From positions 1 to 26,606 of the forward strand of contig DATAEK010000081.1 of assembly GCA_036258055.1 (NCBI GenBank): a stretch of DNA of 26,606 nt, in the 5' to 3' direction. Position numbers and translations under genes: made by a program. The notes beneath the pieces were generated by a model that worked only from the letters and a program-made list of their open reading frames with translations, made no database searches and had not been told where the DNA came from. The stretch is from DATAEK01 sp036258055. GTDB taxonomy: Bacteria > Acidobacteriota > Vicinamibacteria > Vicinamibacterales > 2-12-FULL-66-21. Below are positions 16,460-23,456 of this stretch, piece by piece (position 1 is the stretch's first letter; the number at the start of each line of letters is the position of its first letter).

Positions 16460-17976
16460 TGACGGGACGCCGGGGCCGAGGCCGGGGTGTGACGTCGAAG
16501 CGCGCGCCCCGGCCGCGCGCTCGTCATGACGCCATCGATCAGGACAGGTTCACCGTTGACGATCACGGCCCTGACGCCGGTCGGCGGCTGGGATGGTTGC
16601 TGCGGAGTGCCGGCGTCTTGAATCGTCGCTGCGTCGAACACCACGAGATCCGCCTTCCTGCCAGGCGCGAGAACGCCGCGATCGGCCAGACCGAGCTGGC
16701 GAGCTGAACGGCTCGTCATCTTCGCGATCGCTTCAGAGAGCGCGACGAGCTTGCGATCTCGTACGTACTTGCCGAGGACGCGGGGGAACGTCCCGTAGCC
16801 GCGCGGATGTCGTCCGGTCAGCCCGCCGTCCGAGCAGATGAGTATCTGAGGATGCGCAAAGAGCTTTTCGAGATCGGGCTCCGTCATCGCCGTTCCGATG
16901 ATGCCGATCCCCGGTCCTGCCGTATGGATCATGTCGATGATGAGCAAGACGGGGTCCCTGCCCGATGCGGCGGCGATCTCGGCAACGGTGCGGCCGTTGA
17001 ATGATGTGTCAGGCCGATAGCTCGTGATGAGCACGTTCTGGGGGCCGCCAATCTCGTCGAGGCCTATCTCCCACTTGCGGCGGTTGTCGAAGTCGCGATC
17101 AGGAATGAGGACGTAGAGACTGGACTGCCAATAGGTGTACGGATACCAGTCCGCCATGACGGTCAGCCCTTCGCGCCGCGCGCTCTCGAGCAGCGCGAGC
17201 CCTTCGGCGGCCTTCCCCCACACCGGCTTCGACGCGAGTTTCATGTGCGAGATCTCGACGGGCACACCGGCTTTGCGTCCGATGTCGATCGCCTCACGCC
17301 AGGCGTCCAGGACGGTGTTCTCCTCGTCGCGCACGTGGCTGGCGTACAAACCGCCGTAACGTCGCGCCACGCGCGCGAGCTCTACCACCTCGCTGGTCTC
17401 GGCATAGAAGCCGGGGTCGTATTCGAGCCCGCTCGACACCCCCAGCGCACCGTCACGCATCCCGCGATCGACGAGCGCCTTCATCGTCTCGACTTCGGCG
17501 CTCGTGGCTTTCCGTTTGTAATCGGCGCCGAGGGCAAGCCCGCGCACCGTTCCGTGCCCGACCATCGTCGCGAAGTTGATCGCCGGATGCGACGACTCGA
17601 TCTCGTCGAAGAAGTCCGAGACCGGCATCGTGCCCCCGCCGTCCTGGCCGACGACGGCAGTGGTGATTCCCTGGAGGACCTGGCTCGACGCTTCCGGATG
17701 TTCACCGATGCCGCGGTCGGCGTGGCTGTGCATGTCGATGAAGCCAGGGGCGACCGTCTGTCCGGACGCGTCGATGATGCGTTCGTCCCGGAGGGGGGAC
17801 AACGAGGCCGCGATCTCCGCGATCGTGTCGTCGCGCAGCCGGACGTCCGCGCGGCGAGCCGGGCCGCCGGTGCCGTCGATCACCGTCCCTCCGGAGATTA
17901 AAACTGTCTGGGGCGGGTTCTGAGGAGCGCCGGCCAGACCCGCCGCCGCAAGCCCCACCAGCAGAACTCTGCGCAT
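16456..17976 (-). CDS. D-aminoacylase-like amidohydrolase, exported
   Basis: The protein (506 aa from ATG 17976) is a metal-dependent amidohydrolase with the N-acyl-D-amino-acid deacylase layout: a beta-sandwich start (ISGGTVIDGTGG), PGFIDMHSHAD with H83 and H85, H214 in ASHVRDEE, H244 in EISHMK, a catalytic-type Asp in ICSDGG, and the C-terminal KADLVVFD. Where characterised D-aminoacylases have the metal-bridging Cys in GNCG, this one has GQDG (D112), so metal content or substrate may differ. The hydrophobic N-terminus (MRRVLLVGLAAAGLAGA) suggests export. A GTG at 17994 and ATG at 17985 are in frame, but a TACAAT box at 17984-17989 covers them, which favours 17976. It is first in a coupled operon with the serine hydrolase. 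Confidence 0.9.
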   Translation of the reverse strand: MRRVLLVGLAAAGLAGAPQNPPQTVLISGGTVIDGTGGPARRADVRLRDDTIAEIAASLSPLRDERIIDASGQTVAPGFIDMHSHADRGIGEHPEASSQVLQGITTAVVGQDGGGTMPVSDFFDEIESSHPAINFATMVGHGTVRGLALGADYKRKATSAEVETMKALVDRGMRDGALGVSSGLEYDPGFYAETSEVVELARVARRYGGLYASHVRDEENTVLDAWREAIDIGRKAGVPVEISHMKLASKPVWGKAAEGLALLESARREGLTVMADWYPYTYWQSSLYVLIPDRDFDNRRKWEIGLDEIGGPQNVLITSYRPDTSFNGRTVAEIAAASGRDPVLLIIDMIHTAGPGIGIIGTAMTEPDLEKLFAHPQILICSDGGLTGRHPRGYGTFPRVLGKYVRDRKLVALSEAIAKMTSRSARQLGLADRGVLAPGRKADLVVFDAATIQDAGTPQQPSQPPTGVRAVIVNGEPVLIDGVMTSARPGRALRRHTPASAPASRQ

Positions 17977-17983
17977 GGCCGTC

Positions 17984-17989
17984 ATTGTA
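17984..17989 (-). promoter_or_regulatory. -10 box (TACAAT) of a probable leaderless promoter
   Basis: On the minus strand TACAAT is followed by 7 bases and then ATG 17976, so a transcript would start at or next to the start codon. No good -35 is visible 16-19 bases upstream. No Shine-Dalgarno is seen before the ATG. Confidence 0.4.
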
Positions 17990-18035
17990 GTCACGGAACG
18001 AACTGAGCCGGCCGCTGGTGGAAGGGAGCCGGCCC

Positions 18036-18255
18036 AAGTTTCACCCGGTGGCCACTGACCATCGTCGCGAGCGAAGCGAAGCGCTGGCGGAGCGCCTGCG
18101 GCGAGTTTTGCCCGGTTGTCCCGAGTCAGCGGCGCGAGCGAAGCGAAGCGCTGGCGGAGCGCCTGCGGCCCAGCGCGAGCGCCGAAGGCGTCGAGCGCGT
18201 GTGCGCGGGGGTGGGGCCCCGCGCATGCTGAGAAATGCGGGGGTGGGGCCCCGCG
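18036..18255 (+). repeat. Modular intergenic repeat element, copy A
   Basis: In the 392-base gap between the amidohydrolase and the DUF1800 gene the order is: AGTTTCACCC (18037-18046); two perfect 36-bp direct repeats at 18066-18101 and 18133-18168, beginning CGCGAGCGAAGCG; then two hairpins. The first hairpin is TGCGCGGGG/GTGGGG/CCCCGCGCA (18202-18225, 9-bp stem, 6-base loop). The second is GCGGGG/GTGGGG/CCCCGC (18237-18254), starting 32 bases after the first copy's equivalent position. The same modules recur in the same order, reversed, at 23357-23446. I see no credible protein in this DNA. Confidence 0.85.
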
Positions 18256-18286
18256 ACAAACTAGGAAAAGATGACTTGATCTGGAC

Positions 18287-18316
18287 TTAACCCCGCAGCA
18301 GTATCCACGGTCTAAT
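18287..18316 (+). promoter_or_regulatory. Weak candidate promoter for the DUF1800/DUF1501 operon
   Basis: TTAACC (18287-18292) and TCTAAT (18311-18316) are 18 bases apart and lie 52 bases before ATG 18369. The boxes are poor, and the assignment rests on position. A proper ribosome-binding site (AGAGGT) precedes the ATG. Nothing else is evident between 18256 and 18368. Confidence 0.2.
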
Positions 18317-18368
18317 CTGCAAGCGGCGGGGAACGGGTCGCCCCGCGGCCAGGCAGAAGAGGTCAGCC

Positions 18369-20081
18369 ATGCGCATGCCGAGCCGCCCGATCAGGGCTCT
18401 GGCGCCCGCAATCGTTGCCGTCGCGTTCGTCACTTCGGGACTGCAGGCGGACAAGAACAAATCCGCGGTACCAGCAAAACCGGACGACCGGACGATCGTG
18501 CACGTGCTCAACCGGATCGGGTTTGGTCCGCGGCCGGGCGACGTGGAGCGCGTCCGGGAAATCGGGCTGCAGGCCTACATCGACCAGCAGCTCCAGCCCG
18601 AGCATCTGCCTGATTCGGCCATGACCACCCGTCTCGCCTCGTTCGAGACACTGAACAAGAGCACCCGTGAGTTGTCCGAGCGCTACTTCCGGCCCGCGCT
18701 CATGGCGCGGCAACAAGCGAAACAGGAGAACGCGCAGGACGCCTCGATGAAGCCCGCGGATCAGAATGCCGTACCGTTGCGGACGCCCGAGCAGATGGAA
18801 GCGGCCCGCAGCCAGCGGACGGTCATGGCGGAGCTCTCAGAACAGAAGGTCCTGCGGGCGGCCTACAGTGACCGTCAGCTCGAAGAGATGATGGTCGACT
18901 TCTGGTTCAACCACTTCAACGTTTTCGCGGGCAAGGGACAAACCCGGGTCTACCTCACCGAGTACGAGCGCGACACGATTCGACCACGCGCGCTCGGCAA
19001 GTTCCGGGACCTCCTCGGTGCAGTCGCCGAGAGCCCCGCGATGCTCTTCTACCTCGACAACTGGCAGAGCTCGGCGCCGATCGACGCCACGACAGCGGCG
19101 AGGAACCGGCAGATGAACCCTCGGAATCCCTATCGCGCTGGCCCGCGCCAGATGCCGCCTCAGGGCAGCCGTCCGCGGACGCTCGCCGATCTGCCCCCTA
19201 ACGCGCAAAACGCCCGGCCGCGCGGGATTAACGAGAACTACGCGCGCGAGCTCATGGAGCTGCACACGCTCGGCGTGGACGGCGGCTACACACAGAAGGA
19301 CGTCGGGGAAGTCGCGCGCGCTTTCACCGGCTGGACGATTGCCAACCCGCGTCAGGGCGGCGGCTACCGCTTCGAGCCGCGGATGCACGACGATGGCGAG
19401 AAGATCGTGCTCGGACACAAGATCAAGGGCAACGGTCAGAAGGACGGTCAGGAGGTGCTCGACCTCCTCGCAAAGCATCCCTCGACTGCGCATTTCATCT
19501 CGACCAAGCTCGTGCGGCGCTTCGTGGCTGACGAGCCGCCAAAGGCACTCGTCGACCGCGCGGCCGAGCGATTCCGTCAGACCGACGGCGACATCCGCGA
19601 AGTCGTGCGCACGATTGTGACCTCACCGGAGTTCTTCTCGGCCGAAGCGTATCGCGCGAAAGTCAAAACGCCGTTCGAGTTCGTGGTCAGCGCCGTCCGT
19701 GCGACCGGCGTGGACCTCGCGAGCGCGCTGCCGCTCGTACAGACGCTGCGCGATCTCGGGATGCCGCTCTACATGTGCCAGCCGCCGACGGGCTACGCGG
19801 ACCGCGCCGATGCGTGGGTCAATACCGGCGCGCTCCTCAACCGAATGAACTTCGCGCTGGCATTGAGCAGTGGACGGATGCGCGGCGGCCGTGGCGGTTT
19901 TGGCGGCGGTTTCGGTGGCGGCGCCATCAACGCACCGGTGCAGGGATCCGCGGACACGATCGTGAGCGGCATCCTGGCCGGCGACCTCTCGGAGTCGACG
20001 AGGACAACGGTCGCCAAGGCGACGGAGAACCCTCAGGCGGTTGCGCTCGTACTCGGCTCCCCGGAATTCCAGAGAAGGTAG
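18369..20081 (+). CDS. DUF1800 domain protein
   Basis: The 570-aa protein matches the DUF1800 family along its length: HVLNRIGFGPRPGDVERVREIG near 40-62, MMVDFWFNHFNVFAGKG near 170, the fixed INENYARELMELHTLGVDGGYTQ cluster near 290-312, and LVRRFVADEPP near 380. The N-terminus is a signal peptide (APAIVAVAFVTSGLQA), so it is exported. Function is unknown; the family almost always sits beside a DUF1501 gene, as here (6-base gap), and is thought to act at the cell surface. An unusual glycine-rich insert (RGGFGGGFGGGA) occupies about residues 502-519. ATG 18369 is preferred over ATG 18375 because AGAGGT sits 6 bases upstream. Confidence 0.93.
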   Translation: MRMPSRPIRALAPAIVAVAFVTSGLQADKNKSAVPAKPDDRTIVHVLNRIGFGPRPGDVERVREIGLQAYIDQQLQPEHLPDSAMTTRLASFETLNKSTRELSERYFRPALMARQQAKQENAQDASMKPADQNAVPLRTPEQMEAARSQRTVMAELSEQKVLRAAYSDRQLEEMMVDFWFNHFNVFAGKGQTRVYLTEYERDTIRPRALGKFRDLLGAVAESPAMLFYLDNWQSSAPIDATTAARNRQMNPRNPYRAGPRQMPPQGSRPRTLADLPPNAQNARPRGINENYARELMELHTLGVDGGYTQKDVGEVARAFTGWTIANPRQGGGYRFEPRMHDDGEKIVLGHKIKGNGQKDGQEVLDLLAKHPSTAHFISTKLVRRFVADEPPKALVDRAAERFRQTDGDIREVVRTIVTSPEFFSAEAYRAKVKTPFEFVVSAVRATGVDLASALPLVQTLRDLGMPLYMCQPPTGYADRADAWVNTGALLNRMNFALALSSGRMRGGRGGFGGGFGGGAINAPVQGSADTIVSGILAGDLSESTRTTVAKATENPQAVALVLGSPEFQRR

Positions 20082-20087
20082 GACGCG

Positions 20088-21332
20088 ATGATCACCCGAC
20101 GCATTTTTCTCAAGAACGGCGGACTGGCGCTGGTCAGTCTGGGATTCGCGCCGCAGTTCGTCGCCCGAACCGTCGCCGCCGCGCAATCGGTTCGCCGCAA
20201 GGTGCTCGTCACGATCTTCCAGCGCGGCGCCGTCGACGGGTTGAACATGATCGTGCCGTTCGGCGAGCGCGACTACTACGCCGCGCGCCCGTCAATCGCG
20301 ATCGCGCGCCCCGGATCGAACCCTGATGCCGCCCTCGATCTCGACGGCTTCTTCGGACTCCATCCCCGCCTGGCGCCGCTCAAGCCCCTCTACGACGCGA
20401 AGCAGCTCGCGATTGTTCACGCCTGCGGATCGCCCGATGGCACCCGGTCGCATTTCGACGCGCAGGACTACATGGAAACGGCCACGCCGGGCGTCAAGAG
20501 CACGCAGGACGGTTGGCTGAATCGTTGCCTGCACGCTCGCGAGCACGAAGCGGCCACGCCCTTCCGTGCAGTTGCGCTCGCGCCCCAACTCCCGCGGTCG
20601 CTGCAGGGATTGGAACCGGCGCTCGCCATCGGCCAGATCGGGCAGTTCGGTATCCGCGCGGGTCAGGCGAGTGACATGGTGCAGGCCTCGTTCGAGGCGG
20701 AGTACGCGGCCGCGGCCCAGAACGTGCTGCAGCAAACCGGTCGCGAGGCGTTCGATGCCGTCAGGATGCTCAAGAGCGCGAACCCGGCTCAATACTCGCC
20801 CGCCAACGGCGCGGATTACCCGCGCTCGCCGTACGGCGAGTCCCTGAAGCAGATCGCCCAGCTGATCAAGGCGGACGTCGGGCTCGAGATCGCGTTCGCG
20901 GAAACCGGCAACTGGGATCATCACGTCAACGAAGGCGCGGCCAACGGCCAGATCGGCGCGCGGCTCGACGACTTCTCCCGCGGCATTGCCGCGCTGGTCC
21001 AGGATCTCGGCGATCGCATGGCCGACGTCGTCATCCTCACGATGTCGGAGTTCGGACGCGCCGTGGCCGAGAACGGCAACCGCGGAACGGATCACGGGCA
21101 CGGGAACGCGATGATGGTCATCGGCGGCGCCGTGCGCGGCGGGCGGGTCTACGGCAAGTGGCCCGGACTCGCGCGGGAGCAGCGCTACGACGGCCGCGAC
21201 CTCGCCGTCACGACGGACTTCCGCAGCGTCTTCGCCGAAGTCGTCGCCGGCCACCTCGGCGTGACCCAGCTGGCCGGCGTCTTCCCTGGCTTCAAGGGAC
21301 CGGTGGCGATCGGCGCGATCGGAAGCCTCTAG
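20088..21332 (+). CDS. DUF1501 domain protein with Tat signal
   Basis: The 414-aa protein begins with a twin-arginine signal (TRRIFLKNGGLALVSLGF), so it is probably exported folded. The body is DUF1501, a family related to the alkaline-phosphatase/sulfatase fold: VLVTIFQRGAVDGLNMIVPFGERDYY near 40-65, FDAQDYMETATPG near 125, TGNWDHHVNEG near 280 and MSEFGRAVAENGNRGTDHGHG near 322-342. The His/Asp-rich last segment looks like a metal site. It follows the DUF1800 gene by 6 bases with an AGGA ribosome-binding site and is its usual partner. The biochemical role is unknown. Confidence 0.93.
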   Translation: MITRRIFLKNGGLALVSLGFAPQFVARTVAAAQSVRRKVLVTIFQRGAVDGLNMIVPFGERDYYAARPSIAIARPGSNPDAALDLDGFFGLHPRLAPLKPLYDAKQLAIVHACGSPDGTRSHFDAQDYMETATPGVKSTQDGWLNRCLHAREHEAATPFRAVALAPQLPRSLQGLEPALAIGQIGQFGIRAGQASDMVQASFEAEYAAAAQNVLQQTGREAFDAVRMLKSANPAQYSPANGADYPRSPYGESLKQIAQLIKADVGLEIAFAETGNWDHHVNEGAANGQIGARLDDFSRGIAALVQDLGDRMADVVILTMSEFGRAVAENGNRGTDHGHGNAMMVIGGAVRGGRVYGKWPGLAREQRYDGRDLAVTTDFRSVFAEVVAGHLGVTQLAGVFPGFKGPVAIGAIGSL

Positions 21333-21336
21333 AAAC

Positions 21337-21392
21337 GTGCACCCTGCACCTGGCACTGCACCTTGAACACTGCACGGTGCACGTTGAACGTG
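21337..21392 (+). repeat. Short degenerate TGCAC/TTGAAC repeat cluster
   Basis: TGCAC occurs at 21338, 21345, 21357 and 21371, the first two one heptad apart. It occurs inverted in the small palindrome TGCAC-G-GTGCA at 21371-21381. TTGAAC occurs at 21363-21368 and 21384-21389. The last TTGAAC also serves as the likely -35 box of the next gene. The style resembles the CAATCC heptad blocks but the sequence differs. Confidence 0.6.
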
Positions 21393-21413
21393 TCTGCGCC
21401 AGTCCCGTAGACT
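21384..21413 (+). promoter_or_regulatory. Promoter of the D-serine dehydratase-like gene, probably leaderless
   Basis: TTGAAC (21384-21389) and TAGACT (21408-21413) are separated by 18 bases, and the GTG start codon at 21420 is 6 bases after the -10. There is no room for a ribosome-binding site, which fits a leaderless transcript. Confidence 0.5.
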
Positions 21414-21419
21414 TGGCGC

Positions 21420-22541
21420 GTGGAACTAACCGACCTCCGCACCCCCTGCGTGCTCATCGAGCACGAGCGGCTCGAGCGCAACATCGATCGGATGCAGACG
21501 GCGGCGACGGCGCGCGGCCTGCGCCTGCGGCCGCATGCGAAGACGCACAAGTCGCCCGAACTCGCGCGGGTGCAGATTGGCCGTGGCGCCGTCGGGATCT
21601 GCTGTGCCAAGCTCGGAGAGGCCGAGGTCTTCGCGCACGCGGGCATCGAAGACATCCGGCTGCCCTACCCCCTGAATCCGGTCAACGCCGATCGCGTGCT
21701 CAATCTCCTCGACTCGACGCGCCTGTCGTTCATCGTCGACGATGCTGCGGTGGCCAAGGGGTGGTCGGATGCGCTGCGCGTGGCGGGAGCGAGCGTCGAC
21801 GTCCTGGTGAAAGTGGACGTCGGGTTTCATCGCTGCGGAATCGATCCGGAGGCCGCCGGAGCCGCGCAGCTCGTCGCGCGGGTTGCGGAAATGCCCGGCC
21901 TTCGCTTCCGCGGTCTTCTGAGTCACGCCGGCCACGCCTACCACGCGTCGTCTGACGCGGAGACCGAGGCCATCGCCGCGAGTGAAGCACGTCTTTTGAA
22001 CGATCTCGCGGCGCGCGTCCGCGACCTGGGCGTGCCGGTCGAGGAGATCAGCGTCGGGTCGACCCCGACGGCGCGCTTCAGCCTGCAGCAGAAGGGGCTG
22101 ACCGAGTTGCGTCCGGGCAACTACATCTATTACGACCGCACCCAGGTCGCGCTGGGCGCCGCGACCTACGACGACTGCGCGCTCACCGTCCTGGCGCGGG
22201 TCGTCAGCCGGCCCGCGGCGGATCGCGTCATCCTCGATAGCGGCAGCAAAACGCTCGCGCTCGATCAGGCACGCGGCGCAAGCGAGATGCGCGGACACGG
22301 CGCGGTGTTCGAGAGCCTCGACACCTCCGTGCCCGATCGATCGCTCGTCATCGAACGTCTGTCGGAGGAACATGCGACGGTTCGCGTCGACGGAGAGACC
22401 AGCCTGGCGACCGGCGATCTCGTCCGGATTCTCCCCAACCACGCGTGTGTGGTTTCGAACCTGGTCGACGGCGTCTGGCTCGTGAACGGCCGCCAGGTCG
22501 AAGAGCGGATCGAGATTGCCGCCCGCGGCCGGATCGCATAG
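21420..22541 (+). CDS. Fold-type III PLP enzyme, D-serine dehydratase/D-hydroxyaspartate dehydratase-like
   Basis: The 373-aa protein has the alanine-racemase-type N-terminal barrel. The PLP lysine is probably K41 in RPHAKTHKS, with LSHAGHAYH near 171 and SVGSTPTARF as phosphate-binding region. The C-terminal barrel carries the metal pair H341-x-C343 in PNHACVVSN. His-x-Cys is the zinc pattern of D-serine dehydratases and D-threo-hydroxyaspartate dehydratase, whereas D-threonine aldolases have His-x-Asp, so dehydration of a D-hydroxy-amino acid to a keto acid and ammonia is the best guess. The GTG start at 21420 sits 6 bases after a TAGACT box. The BMC shell gene begins 15 bases after the stop. 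I see no encapsulation-peptide-like extension at either end. Confidence 0.9.
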   Translation: MELTDLRTPCVLIEHERLERNIDRMQTAATARGLRLRPHAKTHKSPELARVQIGRGAVGICCAKLGEAEVFAHAGIEDIRLPYPLNPVNADRVLNLLDSTRLSFIVDDAAVAKGWSDALRVAGASVDVLVKVDVGFHRCGIDPEAAGAAQLVARVAEMPGLRFRGLLSHAGHAYHASSDAETEAIAASEARLLNDLAARVRDLGVPVEEISVGSTPTARFSLQQKGLTELRPGNYIYYDRTQVALGAATYDDCALTVLARVVSRPAADRVILDSGSKTLALDQARGASEMRGHGAVFESLDTSVPDRSLVIERLSEEHATVRVDGETSLATGDLVRILPNHACVVSNLVDGVWLVNGRQVEERIEIAARGRIA

Positions 22542-22547
22542 TAGAAT
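22542..22547 (+). promoter_or_regulatory. Candidate -10 box (TAGAAT) directly before the BMC gene
   Basis: TAGAAT starts one base after the stop codon of the preceding gene and ends 9 bases before ATG 22557. The nearest -35-like sequence (TTGCCG, 22516-22521) is 20 bases away, which is long. The box may give the shell gene its own transcript, in addition to read-through. Confidence 0.35.
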
Positions 22548-22556
22548 GCCCCTCAC

Positions 22557-22844
22557 ATGGCCAAAGAACTTCCCGGAGAGGCGCTCGGACTCGTTGAAAC
22601 ACGAGGCCTCGTCGGCATGGTCGAAGCCGCCGACGCGATGGTCAAAGCGGCCAACGTGGTGTTCGTGGGGTGGCAGAAAGTCGACGCCGGACTGGTCACG
22701 GCCATCGTTCGCGGCGACGTCGCCTCCGTGAAGGCGGCAACCGACGCTGGGGCGGCGGCGGCGCGACGGGTCGGCGAGCTCGTCGGGGTTCACGTGATTC
22801 CGCGCCCCGCCGACGGCCTCGACAAGATCTTCCCGATCGGCTGA
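22557..22844 (+). CDS. Bacterial microcompartment hexameric shell protein (BMC-H)
   Basis: The 95-aa protein is a single, complete BMC domain of the PduA/EutM/CcmK type: EALGLVETRGLVGMVEAADAM (8-28), LVTAIVRGDVASVKAATDAG (46-65) and VHVIPRP (78-84) match the family almost word for word. Such proteins form hexagonal tiles of protein organelles; the central pore filters metabolites. The pore loop here is K41-V-D43-A44-G45, where PduA has K-I-G-S-G, so the channel lining differs. No pentamer (BMC-P), trimer (BMC-T), aldehyde dehydrogenase or other core enzyme lies within the window. The gene follows the D-serine dehydratase-like gene by 15 bases and converges on a MerR gene 10 bases away. Identification is very secure; its role in this genome is not. 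Confidence 0.96.
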   Translation: MAKELPGEALGLVETRGLVGMVEAADAMVKAANVVFVGWQKVDAGLVTAIVRGDVASVKAATDAGAAAARRVGELVGVHVIPRPADGLDKIFPIG

Positions 22845-22854
22845 TTGCTCCGCT

Positions 22855-23346
22855 CTATCCCTTCCCCTTTGTAGCTGTCGCGCGACGCTTCGGCCGTTTG
22901 CGATGCGCGCGAACTTTCGCGGTAATCTCGCGCATCGGTGGATCCATGCCCACTACGAGCAGCGGCTGGGACGGCGCCCGCAGCAGGTTGTAGAAGTCTC
23001 CCGCCTCCGTTCTCGCGTAGATCTCCTGACCATCCGTCAGCAGCGTGAGTGGACCCGCGCCGCCGACCACCTCGAAGAGCCGGATGCCGAAGCGCTGGCG
23101 CAGCGTGTCGAGCAGGAGGCGGAGACGAGCCACCGACAGCCCCTGTCGTCGCAGATCGGCCAGCACCATCAACTCGAGCAGATCGACGGGTGTATAGCGG
23201 CGCTCGGTGAACCCGCCGGCCTCGGTCCGCTTCGGCGCAACCGCAGGTGCGAACAGCCGCCGTGCATCCCACCACTGCAGCTGACGCGCGGTCAGGCCGG
23301 TCATCGCCGCCACCTCGCGCGCACTGTAGGTGTTCTTGAGTTGCAT
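22855..23346 (-). CDS. MerR-family transcriptional regulator
   Basis: The 163-aa protein starts at ATG 23346. An upstream in-frame start at 23403 would translate the repeat hairpin into a Gly/Trp/Arg-rich tail and is rejected. The winged-helix DNA-binding part is at the N-terminus (YSAREVAAMTGLTARQLQWWDARR, residues 7-30; RRYTPVDLLELMVLADLRRQGLSVARLR follows). No cysteine metal site is seen. The C-terminal half is short with a Lys/Arg-rich tail (RKRPKRRATATKGKG), so the inducer is unknown. It is convergent with the BMC gene (10 bases) and lies 110 bases downstream of the pterin dehydratase, with the second modular repeat in between. Regulation of the shell gene is possible but not shown. Confidence 0.88.
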   Translation of the reverse strand: MQLKNTYSAREVAAMTGLTARQLQWWDARRLFAPAVAPKRTEAGGFTERRYTPVDLLELMVLADLRRQGLSVARLRLLLDTLRQRFGIRLFEVVGGAGPLTLLTDGQEIYARTEAGDFYNLLRAPSQPLLVVGMDPPMREITAKVRAHRKRPKRRATATKGKG

Positions 23347-23356
23347 CTTTTGGTTT

Positions 23357-23446
23357 GCGCTGGGGCCCCACCCCCAGCGCCTGCCAGCGCTCGCTCGGCT
23401 CAAGCTGCTCGCTCGCGCCGCTGGCTTGCCGCAATTGGGTGAAACT
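23357..23446 (-). repeat. Modular intergenic repeat element, copy B
   Basis: Read on the minus strand, the order is AGTTTCACCC (23446-23437), GGCGCGAGCGA (23419-23409), a GAGCGCTGGC-like segment, and the hairpin GCGCTGGGG/GTGGGG/CCCCAGCGC (23380-23357, 9-bp stem with the same GTGGGG loop). This repeats the order and spacing style of copy A at 18036-18255 with only one core unit and one hairpin. It ends 10 bases before the MerR start codon, so the hairpin would lie in that gene's leader or promoter. Confidence 0.8.
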
Positions 23447-23456
23447 CGCGACGCCG

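Noticed and set aside
21426..22793. Antisense open frame (455 codons) across the dehydratase and BMC genes
   Set aside because: It spans two recognisable plus-strand genes and their gap; it is a GC-driven shadow.
23347..23403. Longer MerR protein starting at 23403
   Set aside because: The added 19 residues are only the translated repeat hairpin; the family N-terminus starts at ATG 23346.
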